NCBI RefSeq assembly: GCF_001613425.1
Contig: NZ_BDCI01000035.1
Coordinates: 248,001 to 312,000, forward strand
DNA: 64,000 nt
Direction of reading: 5' to 3'
Source of the DNA: Nocardia vulneris
GTDB taxonomy: Bacteria; Actinomycetota; Actinomycetes; Mycobacteriales; Mycobacteriaceae
Each line of letters begins with the position of its first letter. Position 1 is the first letter of the stretch. A program made the position numbers and the translations under genes. Of this stretch, positions 7,908-15,115 are shown in pieces. The notes beneath the pieces were generated by a model that was given only the letters and a program-made list of their open reading frames with translations, was not told where the DNA came from and ran no database searches.

Positions 7908-9185
7908 ATGAGCACGCCGCAGTTTGTCTCCGCCGAGGAGTATCTACCCCGCGATACCGCGGATGTCGTTCGCACGGTTCGGGATTCACGCGGCCGCGCG
8001 GAACGGCTGACCGTGCGCGGCGGGGAGCAACTGGACGACGGACTGGCACTGCCCGCCCAGCCGACCGTGGTGTCGCTGCGCCGGATGAACCAGGTGCTCG
8101 ACATCAACCTCGGCCGGCGGACCGTGCGCGTGCAGGCAGGCGCCAAGCTGTCCGATATCGATCGGCGGCTCGGCGCGCACGGGCTCGGCCTGCCGATCGT
8201 CGGCGACCACCGCGACATCACCGCCGGCGGTTTCGCGTCCGTCGGCGGGGTGAGCGCGGCCTCGCACAAGTACGGCATGTTCATCGACCAGGTCGTCGAT
8301 CTGGAGTACGTCGACAACGACGGGCGGATCGGCACCTGCGGGCGCACCCACCACACCGAACGGTTCCATCGCATCCTCGGTGCGGGCGGGCGCGCGGGCA
8401 TCATCACCGCGCTCACCCTCGACGTGATCGACATCGACAAGGACCGCACCTGGCTCACCACCAACGCGGACCGTTTCCTCGACTTCGACTCCTTCGTGGA
8501 ACACGCCTACGCCGAGATCACCCGGCCCGGCAACGCGGCGTTGCAGGTGGGCCGCTGGGTCGACACCGCGCCGCTGAAGGTGACCCGCCCGGGTGGCGTC
8601 GGTCAGCTGCAGTTGGGCACGGTGCGATTCGGGCAGTGGTCCACCCTGCATCCCACCACGCCGACCCGTTCGGTGCGGGCGCGTCGCGAGGTCGGTTCGC
8701 GGGCCCGAAAGTCCTTGGGCGTCATCGCTTCCGCCGCGAGCGGTCCCGCGGGCATGCCGCTGCGCAACGCGGCCGCGGGCGCGGTGCTCTTCGCCCCGAA
8801 GGTGCAGACCCTGCGCGACGCCGAATATCTCGCCGATACGGCGCTCAGTTCGTCCGAGCGTGGTCCCGCCTACCGGGTGGGCGTTTTCGCGCCGCTATCG
8901 AGCTACACGTCGGTGTTCTACCGCCTGCACGATCTGTTCGCCGGACACCGCGAGCGCACCGGCTGCTTCACCGTCATCTCCGCGATGACCTACGGCGTCC
9001 GCTCCCGCTACCTGCGCTCCGAAGCCGCCACCCGCGGCCTCTCCCCCGAAGACCACGGCCTCATCACCTTCACCAGCCGCCTGCGCCCCGCCGCCCTCCC
9101 CTCCGAACTCCTCCGCGACATCGTCTCCGGCATAGACGAAATCTGCCGCTCCGAAAACGCCCTACGCTACGAGTCCCCGGAGTAG
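7908..9185 (+). CDS. FAD-binding (PCMH-type) oxidoreductase
   Basis: 425 residues. Residues 30-180 form the FAD-binding PCMH domain: GGEQLDDG, VQAGAKLSDIDRRLGAHGLGLPIVGDH, ITAGGFASVGGVSAASHKYG and GAGGRAGIITALTLDV. The C-terminal half has no BBE motif or covalent-FAD His-Cys pair that I can see. It belongs to the D-lactate/aldonolactone oxidase-like superfamily; substrate unknown. TAGCTT at 7895-7900 lies 7 bases before the ATG, so the mRNA is probably leaderless despite the short gap to the phosphatase gene. Confidence 0.8.
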   Translation: MSTPQFVSAEEYLPRDTADVVRTVRDSRGRAERLTVRGGEQLDDGLALPAQPTVVSLRRMNQVLDINLGRRTVRVQAGAKLSDIDRRLGAHGLGLPIVGDHRDITAGGFASVGGVSAASHKYGMFIDQVVDLEYVDNDGRIGTCGRTHHTERFHRILGAGGRAGIITALTLDVIDIDKDRTWLTTNADRFLDFDSFVEHAYAEITRPGNAALQVGRWVDTAPLKVTRPGGVGQLQLGTVRFGQWSTLHPTTPTRSVRARREVGSRARKSLGVIASAASGPAGMPLRNAAAGAVLFAPKVQTLRDAEYLADTALSSSERGPAYRVGVFAPLSSYTSVFYRLHDLFAGHRERTGCFTVISAMTYGVRSRYLRSEAATRGLSPEDHGLITFTSRLRPAALPSELLRDIVSGIDEICRSENALRYESPE

Positions 9186-9299
9186 ACCCGCCACGGGCGG
9201 AACCAACCAATGGCTCCGCCCACCCCGCCGAGAACCTGTCCACGAAAACCAGGACACCATCGACGCGCACCACGCCGAACCCGGCACGGGAGTGCTGCG

Positions 9300-9723
9300 A
9301 GCACACCAGATGCGCCCGCCTCTCTGAGGTGGTCGACACCGCGCGCAGCGACTTGCCGCGCGGCGCGCCGGGGTTGGACGTGGAAGGTCTGTGAAGCACG
9401 CCAGATGCGCCCCCACAGAGGTGGTCGACACCTCACACAGCGACTCGCCGTGCGGCGCGCCGCGGGCCGGTACGGGAGGTCTGTGAAGGCGGGCTCCGGT
9501 GAACCGTGCGCGCGGCAAGACCCGCCCGCAGCCAAGGCGGCCACCCTTGCCCTCGGCCGCACCCAAGTTCTCCCACACCCGCACTAACCCCGGTGAGGCG
9601 CGCCAGACACACCCGACCGAACAGCCGACGGGCCGGATCTGCACTCCCACAGAGGTTGTCGACACCTCAGATAGCGACTCGCCGTGTGGCACGCCGAAGC
9701 TCGGTGCGGGAGAGCTGTGAAGT
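9300..9723. repeat. Interspersed repeat units 1-3 (GGTGGTCGACACC type)
   Basis: Units at about 9300-9394, 9395-9486 and 9600-9723. Each carries CAGATGCGCCC or a variant, then CACAGAGG-GTCGACACC, a CAGCGAC(T)-GCCG(T)G-GGCGCGCC core and an end close to GGTCTGTGAAG. The outer CACAGA and TCTGTG are inverted, so each unit can fold back. Confidence 0.85.
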
Positions 9724-9960
9724 CAGGCGCCGGTGCGCACGGCAAGGTACACGCCCGTGGCCAGGCGTTCCAATGCGGCGGGCCCTTGGTCTCCCACACG
9801 AATTCGCTGCCGACGGCAACAACGCCCCGTGGTCCGGCGCTGCGGCTCCGGCACCCATACGACAGCGGCCGACGTGCTGACCAGCAGCTTCCGTCCGGCC
9901 GCACACCGGCCTGCCGCGATGAGCCGGCCCTCGACTGCACACGAAAGCGAGGGGCAAACC

Positions 9961-10025
9961 AAGATCAGGGGGAATTGGTGGCGGTGTGCTCTCGCGCGAT
10001 GCCGCCACCAATTCCCCCTGATCTT
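9961..10025. repeat. Dispersed hairpin repeat, subtype B, copy 2
   Basis: The longest member: perfect 24-bp arms at 9961-9984 and 10002-10025 around a 17-nt loop. Outer ends AAGATCA/TGATCTT and the TGGTGGCGG inner arm are shared with subtype A; the segment between them is GGGGGAAT instead of CCAGGTAA. Confidence 0.95.
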
Positions 10026-10190
10026 GTACCGAGGACTCGGTCCGGGATGGCCGACGAAGGCCCCCACCGCGAGTTCCTATGCGACGCGCCGAGACTCAGT
10101 ACGAAGTGTCTGCGCAGCCGCACTCTTCTGAGCGAGCTGCCCGCACAACGACCGACACCTCACCCGCAGCCGGGGCGCGCCCACACCGAT

Positions 10191-10534
10191 CCTCGGCCTC
10201 GGCCGCAACCCATCCTGCTCACCAGCACTCACCCAGGTGCTGGGTCCGCCAGATGCGCCCGCTCGAGCGGACTACCGGTCGGGTAGCCACCCACAGAGCT
10301 GGCCGACGCCTCACACAGCGACATACCGTGCGGCGCACCGAGGCTCGGTGCGGGAGGTCTGTCCTCGGCCTCGGCCGCAACCCATCCTGCTCACCAGCAC
10401 TCACCCAGGTGCTGGGTCCGCCAGATGCGCCCGCTCGAGCGGACTACCGGTCGGGTAGCCACCCACAGAGGTGGTCGACACCTCACACAGCGACATACCG
10501 TGCGGTGCACCGAGGCTCGGTGCGGGAGATCTGT
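10191..10534. repeat. 172-bp direct duplication carrying repeat units 4 and 5
   Basis: 10191-10362 is repeated at 10363-10534 with only a handful of differences. Each copy contains one unit of the GGTGGTCGACACC-type repeat preceded by GCCAGATGCGCCC. The near identity indicates a recent duplication. Confidence 0.92.
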
Positions 10535-10549
10535 GGACTGGACTGGCGG

Positions 10550-10624
10550 GGCCGGGCTGGGCTGGGCTGGGCTGGGGCGGGGCGGGGCGGGGCGGGGCGG
10601 GGCGGGGCGGGGCGGGGCGGGGGA
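10550..10624. repeat. G-rich tract (GGGCT)n followed by (GGGGC)n
   Basis: Four GGGCT units run into about ten GGGGC pentamers. With runs of at least four G every five bases on this strand, it can form G-quadruplexes; it ends about 40 bp before the SDR promoter. Confidence 0.92.
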
Positions 10625-10664
10625 AGCATTCGCTCGATCAAGTCCATCAAACGGCTGGCAACCT

Positions 10665-10670
10665 TATACT
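10665..10670 (+). promoter_or_regulatory. Candidate -10 element (TATACT) for the SDR gene
   Basis: TATACT after the G-rich tract predicts a start point near 10677 and a ~100-nt leader to the ATG at 10781. An in-frame ATG at 10685 would add 32 Gly/Arg-rich residues and is less likely. Confidence 0.4.
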
Positions 10671-10780
10671 GTGACCGGTCGCATATGTCGCCGGGAGGTT
10701 GCGGGGGCGGGCGGCTTCGGCACTGTCGGCGGGGTGCCGTGCGTGTGTTCAGTCGTTCGCATGTGAAGGTTGCTGTGCCG

Positions 10781-11566
10781 ATGCCCGAATTCCGTACTGC
10801 CCCGGTCCGATTCATCGATCGCAAGCGTGCCCATCCGCCGGAATCGCTGGCGGGACGCCGGGTTCTGGTCACCGACGCGTGTTCCGATATCGGCCGCGCC
10901 ACCGCGCAGCTACTGGCCGCCCAAGGGGCGCAACTACTTCTGGTGGCTCGGCGCGGGGACCAGTTGATCGCTGCCTGCGAGGAGATCCGCGGCGACGGCG
11001 GGGAGGCGCACTGGTGTCGCTGCGATATCGCGGCACTCGGCGACGTCGACCAGCTCGTCACCTGGGTGCTCAGCGAATTCGGCACCGTCGACGTGCTGAT
11101 CAACAACGCGGGACGACCCGTGCGGCGCCCGGTCACCCAGTCGCTGCACCGCTTCCGCGACTATCAGCAGATGATGGCCGCGAACTATTTCGGCCCGCTC
11201 CGCCTCACCTTGGGCCTGCTTCCGGCGATGCTGCGTTCCGGCTCCGGACATGTCCTCAATGTCGGACCGTGGAGCCCCGATATCGGTGCCGCACCGAATT
11301 TCGCGTCCTACGCCAGCGCCCAAGCGGCCTGGACCACGTTCGGCGACTGCGCCGACGCCGAACTCTCCCCGCAGGGCATCCAAGTCACCACCGTCCACTA
11401 CACCCCAGGACAACTCGATGACCCCGAGCAGGCGGCCCACCGCATCGAAACCGCCATCCGCACCAGAGCCCCGCGCGTAGAGCCCCGCTTCACCCGCACC
11501 CTCTACGCCCTCGCCGGCGTCGCCCCCCGCTCCACCGCCCGCCTGATGCACGCCTTCGGCATCTGA
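10781..11566 (+). CDS. SDR-family protein lacking the catalytic lysine
   Basis: 261 residues from ATG 10781; GTG 10775 is an alternative, with AAGG about 7 bases before it. The Rossmann pattern is recognisable: VTDACSDIGRATAQLLAAQGA replaces T-G-x3-G-x-G (a Gly is lost), then DVLINNAGRP and the active-site helix region. The expected Y-x3-K reads Y-A-S-A-Q (Lys to Gln), and no Ser is aligned in NVGPWS as in normal enzymes. The C-terminal 50 residues are those of the mycobacterial long-chain SDRs linked to acyl metabolism. It may be a binding pseudoenzyme or a gene losing function. Confidence 0.7.
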   Translation: MPEFRTAPVRFIDRKRAHPPESLAGRRVLVTDACSDIGRATAQLLAAQGAQLLLVARRGDQLIAACEEIRGDGGEAHWCRCDIAALGDVDQLVTWVLSEFGTVDVLINNAGRPVRRPVTQSLHRFRDYQQMMAANYFGPLRLTLGLLPAMLRSGSGHVLNVGPWSPDIGAAPNFASYASAQAAWTTFGDCADAELSPQGIQVTTVHYTPGQLDDPEQAAHRIETAIRTRAPRVEPRFTRTLYALAGVAPRSTARLMHAFGI

Positions 11567-12539
11567 CCCCTTACACACAACCTCAACGGCCAACGCGCAT
11601 CGACCCTCGCCGCCTAGGCCGACATCGCACGTCGCTCCGATCGCGAACTGGGACACTGCTGATCGCGGAATTCGACAGCGTGTGGTGCGGACGCTGGTCA
11701 CGAACTCGACACCGCGCAACGTCTGCTTCGCTCGGCGATCCCACGGTGGTGGTCGGCGCGGTGGTCAGCTGGAGCAGCGACCACTGGCTGACCGCGGCGA
11801 TCAACACCCCACGCGACTGGCCTACACCGCCACCGACGACAGTGCCCACATGGCACGTCTGGGCAGGCGAGGAGCTCGTCATGTCGACGTTCGTCCACTG
11901 CCCACGCGCACACCACGAGTCGAACACCCCCAACCCCAACGCATGGTGCAGTCGGCTCGGCGGTTGACCGCCCTGCGCGTCGACCCGCACGTCGCCAGCC
12001 AACCACAGCCGCCCGAAGTGCTGTCGATGCGCGGCATGCGCACGATCACCGAAGTCGACGGGATCGTGCCGGAGCGGTAGGAGCCGCCTGCTGTTTTCTC
12101 GGGCACATAGGCGGGGCCGCCTACGCGACACACCCTCGAACACGGATGGCGCTGCGCCTGACATAGGCGGGAGTATTGGACTTCAAGAGCCACCTGCCCA
12201 GCATTATGACGGCGTCCTGAGCGCGGGTTTCGACCTTGATGGCCGACGGTGAGGGCTACGTCGCGGCGGGCCACAAGGTGGCGCCTGGCCGCCGAGGCTG
12301 TGGTGAGAAAGACACCGTGCTCGACGACGTTTCGCGGAGACGGGGCGGGCGTTACCGAAATCAAGCGTCGTCGCGATTCCCCGATATGGCGGCCGCCCTC
12401 AGCACCAATCCGTCGACCACGATCCACCCGAAAGAAGCCCCACCTGAGCATCTCTCGACGAGTACCACTCCTGGTCAGCTGATCACCAGGTAATGGTTGC
12501 GGCATCGGCCGAGAGACCTCCACCACCATTACCTGGTGA
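11567..12539. other. 973-bp region between the SDR gene and the 12.5-kb hypothetical gene
   Basis: Contains the remains of a flavin split-barrel gene (listed) and a subtype A hairpin at its right end. Between 12081 and 12478 I see no gene and no clear signal. Confidence 0.6.
11640..12080 (+). pseudogene. Decayed PPOX-type (flavin split-barrel) gene
   Basis: Pieces of one protein appear in two frames. Around 11840-11910 one frame reads PTWHVWAGEELVMSTFVH, the typical strand pair of pyridoxamine-5'-phosphate-oxidase-like proteins. From about 11965 to the TAG at 12080 another frame reads LRVDPHVASQPQPPEVLS then MRGMRTITEVDGIVPE, the matching C-terminal half. No single frame covers both, so at least one frameshift lies between about 11900 and 11965. 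The N-terminal part is not recognisable. Family assignment is from motif memory only. Confidence 0.4.
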
Positions 12540-12541
12540 TC
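12481..12541. repeat. Dispersed hairpin repeat, subtype A, copy 3
   Basis: 17-bp perfect arms at 12481-12497 and 12525-12541 with the GGCATCGGCCGAGAG core between. The right arm overlaps the stop codon of the minus-strand gene at 12540, so the hairpin sits exactly at that gene's 3' end. Confidence 0.92.
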
Positions 12542-13064
12542 AATTGTCCAGCTGCGGTCCCGCGTCCCGCATCGACGCGTACATGCAGTGCAGCAGATAT
12601 TCGCCTGGGGTTTCGCCCAGTGCGAAGGTCAACTGCACCCCGCACGAGGTCTCGATGGTGGTCTGGGTGTCGAAGGTGAGGGGTGGATATTGATGCCATG
12701 GGCAGTCGTGCTCGTCGAGCAACGCCAATGTCCGGTCCATCGGCAACCCGACCACATCTACGCCAACGGTGCCCTGCACGGACCCGGCCCCGATCCCGCC
12801 CGGGGTGTTCATTCGCGCGGGCAGCCGGAATTCCGGTTCACGCCAACCGGTGTGGTCCAACCCCAGCATGCGCAACTCACCGTCTTCAATGTGCACCTCG
12901 ACACTTTCCTCTCGCTGCAGAAAGTCCGCGAAATCGTCGGAGGCCCGGAACGGCACACCCACTTCGCGCAGCGCCGCCACCAGCTCGTCTCCGCGCAGAC
13001 CCAACCGCAGCGCCCCGACCTGTCCGGTTTTCGCGAACGTGACGATCACGCCGATGATGTCCAC
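12540..13064 (-). CDS. Hypothetical protein, 174 aa
   Basis: Not recognised. A soluble alpha/beta-looking protein without Cys-rich or membrane segments: an N-terminal regular part (LRLGLRGDELVAALREVGVPF), a strand-rich middle, and a C-terminus with LLDEHDCPWHQYPPLTFDTQTTIETSCGVQLTF. The start resembles the opening of many bacterial immunity-type (SUKH/SMI1-like) proteins, but I would not call it. The GTG at 13064 has TATTTT 6 bases before it, so the message is probably leaderless. Its stop is embedded in a dispersed hairpin repeat. Confidence 0.65.
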   Translation of the reverse strand: MDIIGVIVTFAKTGQVGALRLGLRGDELVAALREVGVPFRASDDFADFLQREESVEVHIEDGELRMLGLDHTGWREPEFRLPARMNTPGGIGAGSVQGTVGVDVVGLPMDRTLALLDEHDCPWHQYPPLTFDTQTTIETSCGVQLTFALGETPGEYLLHCMYASMRDAGPQLDN

Positions 13065-13095
13065 GCGCCCAAAATAAAGCGCGCACCGGAAACGG

Positions 13096-13129
13096 CGAAA
13101 GCCCCCTCGGCGAACCGAGGGGGCTTTCG
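13096..13129. terminator. Terminator hairpin after ctaF
   Basis: Perfect 15-bp GC-rich stem (13096-13110 / 13115-13129) with a CGAA tetraloop, 10 bp beyond the ctaF stop. It separates the ctaC-ctaF operon from the next minus-strand gene. Confidence 0.85.
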
Positions 13130-13139
13130 TCGAACGGGC

Positions 13140-13556
13140 TCAGTGCTTTTCGGGGCCCAGGTAGTACTCGAACACCAGACCCGCGGCGGCGGCGAGGACG
13201 CAGACCACGCCGAGGCCGATCAGCCAGAACTGGAAGAAGGCCAGGCCGAGGGCGGTGATGGAGCCCGCGCCGGCGAGCAGGATGGGCCAGAAGCTACCGG
13301 GCGAGAAGAAGCCCAGATCGCCTGCGCCGTCCACGATCTCGGCATCCTCGTAGTCTTCCGGACGCAGGTCGAGGCGACGCGCGACGAAACGGAAGTAGGT
13401 GCCGATGATCAGCGACAGGCCCGCGGTCAACACGATCGCGGTGGTGCCCGCCCACTCCACACCGGTACGGGACTGGCCGGTGAAGTAGCCGTAGATCACC
13501 GCGGTGATCGCGAAGAACAGCGTCAGCAACTCGAATATGCGCGCTTCGATCTTCAT
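13140..13556 (-). CDS. ctaF: Cytochrome c oxidase subunit IV (actinobacterial, CtaF)
   Basis: 138 residues, the normal length. Four hydrophobic segments are visible: residues ~7-25, 38-56, 90-108 and 110-128, with the conserved EARIFELLTLFFAI start and a FSPGSFWPILLA loop before the third segment. It is a membrane subunit of the aa3-type oxidase that joins the bcc complex as a supercomplex in this order. Lies 14 bp after ctaC and is co-transcribed, as in mycobacteria (Rv2199c-Rv2200c). Confidence 0.93.
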   Translation of the reverse strand: MKIEARIFELLTLFFAITAVIYGYFTGQSRTGVEWAGTTAIVLTAGLSLIIGTYFRFVARRLDLRPEDYEDAEIVDGAGDLGFFSPGSFWPILLAGAGSITALGLAFFQFWLIGLGVVCVLAAAAGLVFEYYLGPEKH

Positions 13557-13570
13557 GTCAGATCAGTCCC

Positions 13571-14647
13571 TTACTTTGCCTCGGCCGCGGTCTTGGTCGT
13601 GCGCTCGGTGTTGAACGGCCGGGTCGACGTGGCGACCGGCGATTCACCGATGGACTCCAACGCTTCGGCGTTGGTCTTGCCCGCCCGGCGCGCATCCAGG
13701 TACTTGGTGAACTTCTCCGGCGAGACCGCGCGGACCTCGAAGTTCATCATCGAGTGGAAGGTGCCGCACATCTCGGCGCAGCGGCCGACGAACGCGCCTT
13801 CCTTCTCGATCTTGGTGATCTGGAAGACGTTGTCCGAGTGGTTTTCCTTCGGGTTCGGCATCACGTCGCGCTTGAACAGGAACTCGGGCACCCAGAACGC
13901 GTGCACCACGTCGGCGGCGGCCAGCTGGAACTCGATGATCTTGTTGGTCGGCAGCACGAGCACCGGGACCTCGGTGCTGGAGCCGTAGGTCTCGACCTTG
14001 TCGTAGTGCAGGTAGGACAGGATGTCGTTCTCCGGCTTGCCGTGCACCGGGCCCGGCTGCGGGTGACCGTCCTTGGTCCGCTCCTTGTACTCCTCGAGCT
14101 GCTCCTGGTTCGCGGCCTCACGCGTGGTATCGATGCCCTCGAAGCGGTAGCCGTCCTTGAAGCTCACGTCGCGGTAGCCGAACTTCCAGTTCCACTGGAA
14201 GGCGGTCACGTCGACGGTGACATCCGGGTCGGCGACCTTCTCGTGCACGTAGTTCTGCACGACCACGGTGAAGTAGAACAGCACCGCGATGATGACGAAC
14301 GGCACGGCCGTGTAGGTCAGCTCCAGCGGCACGTTGTAACCGGTCTGCCGCGGGAACTCCGGGGAGTCGGGCTTCTTGCGGTGGAAGACGACGGTCCAGA
14401 ACGTCAGTCCCCACACGATCACACCCATCACCAGGGCGGCGATGATCGACCAGGTCCACAGTTCCCGCATCCGGGTGGCCTGCGGCGTGACACCCGAGGG
14501 CCAGCCGAACCGCAGCCAAACATTGTCGATCGAGCAGCCCGAGACGAGCAGCGCGGTGATCCCGAGGGACACCGCCAGCCCGGCCCGCCGAAGGATCCGG
14601 CCCCGCGAGGGTCGTGCCCCGATCTCTTCGCTCGCCTTGTGCGCCAC
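13571..14647 (-). CDS. ctaC: Cytochrome c oxidase subunit II
   Basis: 358 residues from the GTG at 14647, chosen for GGAAGG 7 bases upstream; earlier in-frame starts lack a site. Signal sequence with lipobox VSGC predicts a lipoprotein. Two transmembrane helices (~70-95 and ~112-135) precede the cupredoxin domain. Electron entry Trp region FQWNWKF and CuA ligands C-A-E-M-C-G-T-F-H-x-M-M plus the upstream His (VVHAFW) are intact. An acidic insertion of about 50 residues within the periplasmic domain is typical of actinobacteria. Accepts electrons from the bcc complex c-heme and passes them to subunit I. Confidence 0.95.
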   Translation of the reverse strand: MAHKASEEIGARPSRGRILRRAGLAVSLGITALLVSGCSIDNVWLRFGWPSGVTPQATRMRELWTWSIIAALVMGVIVWGLTFWTVVFHRKKPDSPEFPRQTGYNVPLELTYTAVPFVIIAVLFYFTVVVQNYVHEKVADPDVTVDVTAFQWNWKFGYRDVSFKDGYRFEGIDTTREAANQEQLEEYKERTKDGHPQPGPVHGKPENDILSYLHYDKVETYGSSTEVPVLVLPTNKIIEFQLAAADVVHAFWVPEFLFKRDVMPNPKENHSDNVFQITKIEKEGAFVGRCAEMCGTFHSMMNFEVRAVSPEKFTKYLDARRAGKTNAEALESIGESPVATSTRPFNTERTTKTAAEAK

Positions 14648-15115
14648 GCTCACGCCTTCCTGGTCGCCACACATTCCGACATTTGCACCGCCGGGGCTGC
14701 GACCGCCCCGGCGATACGTTCTAAGCACATGTCAGGCCTCCCCGGTCGAGCGCGTGCGCCGCCTGAGAATGGCCTGAGTACTACGCAGCGTAGACCAAAC
14801 GAGCGCCCCGTTTGTCGTCGGGTCGCATTCGACACTCCGCCGATCGCGCGCGGGCCAGGGTACCGGTCGCGCTCACCTGCCCGTCCGTCCCCGCGCACCC
14901 CGGCAAAAGCCCTGGACAGGGTGCGCACGACGCGCGGAGGGACGGCGTGCGGCATACTCGGACACAACATTTCGGCCGCTGTGCTCACCGCGAGGGCAGG
15001 CCCCGGCACGTCCCGGCACGACCGCTCGCGGCAGACACTGCGCGCCGCCCCCGCAAGACATTCGGGCGCCCCGTCCGGGCCGCGCCCCTGCACGAGAAAC
15101 GAGGTTGCCGACGCC
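14648..15115. other. 468-bp divergent intergenic region between ctaC and asnB
   Basis: Must contain both promoters. I see no confident -10/-35 pair, no riboswitch-like structure and no small gene; long open frames across it are GC-driven. Confidence 0.6.

Larger units (their letters stand above)
9186..10780. other. 1.6-kb non-coding repeat region
   Basis: No protein-coding signal. The stretch is made of five diverged copies of a 90-130-bp unit, a 172-bp direct duplication, a dispersed hairpin and a G-rich pentanucleotide tract, each listed separately, plus the promoter of the following SDR gene. Unrepeated patches (9487-9600, 9724-9955, 10030-10190) show nothing recognisable. Confidence 0.75.

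Noticed and set aside
9300..10534. CRISPR array
   Set aside because: Units are 90-130 bp, diverged, irregularly spaced and have no uniform spacers; no cas genes are present.
11583..12529. Overlapping minus-strand frames of 190-216 codons
   Set aside because: Arg/Gly/Pro-biased shadows; the recognisable PPOX fragments are on the plus strand.
13754..15115. 1.4-kb upstream extension of the asnB frame
   Set aside because: It covers ctaC antisense and the intergenic region; the mature enzyme needs Cys directly after the initiator, which fixes the start at 15116.
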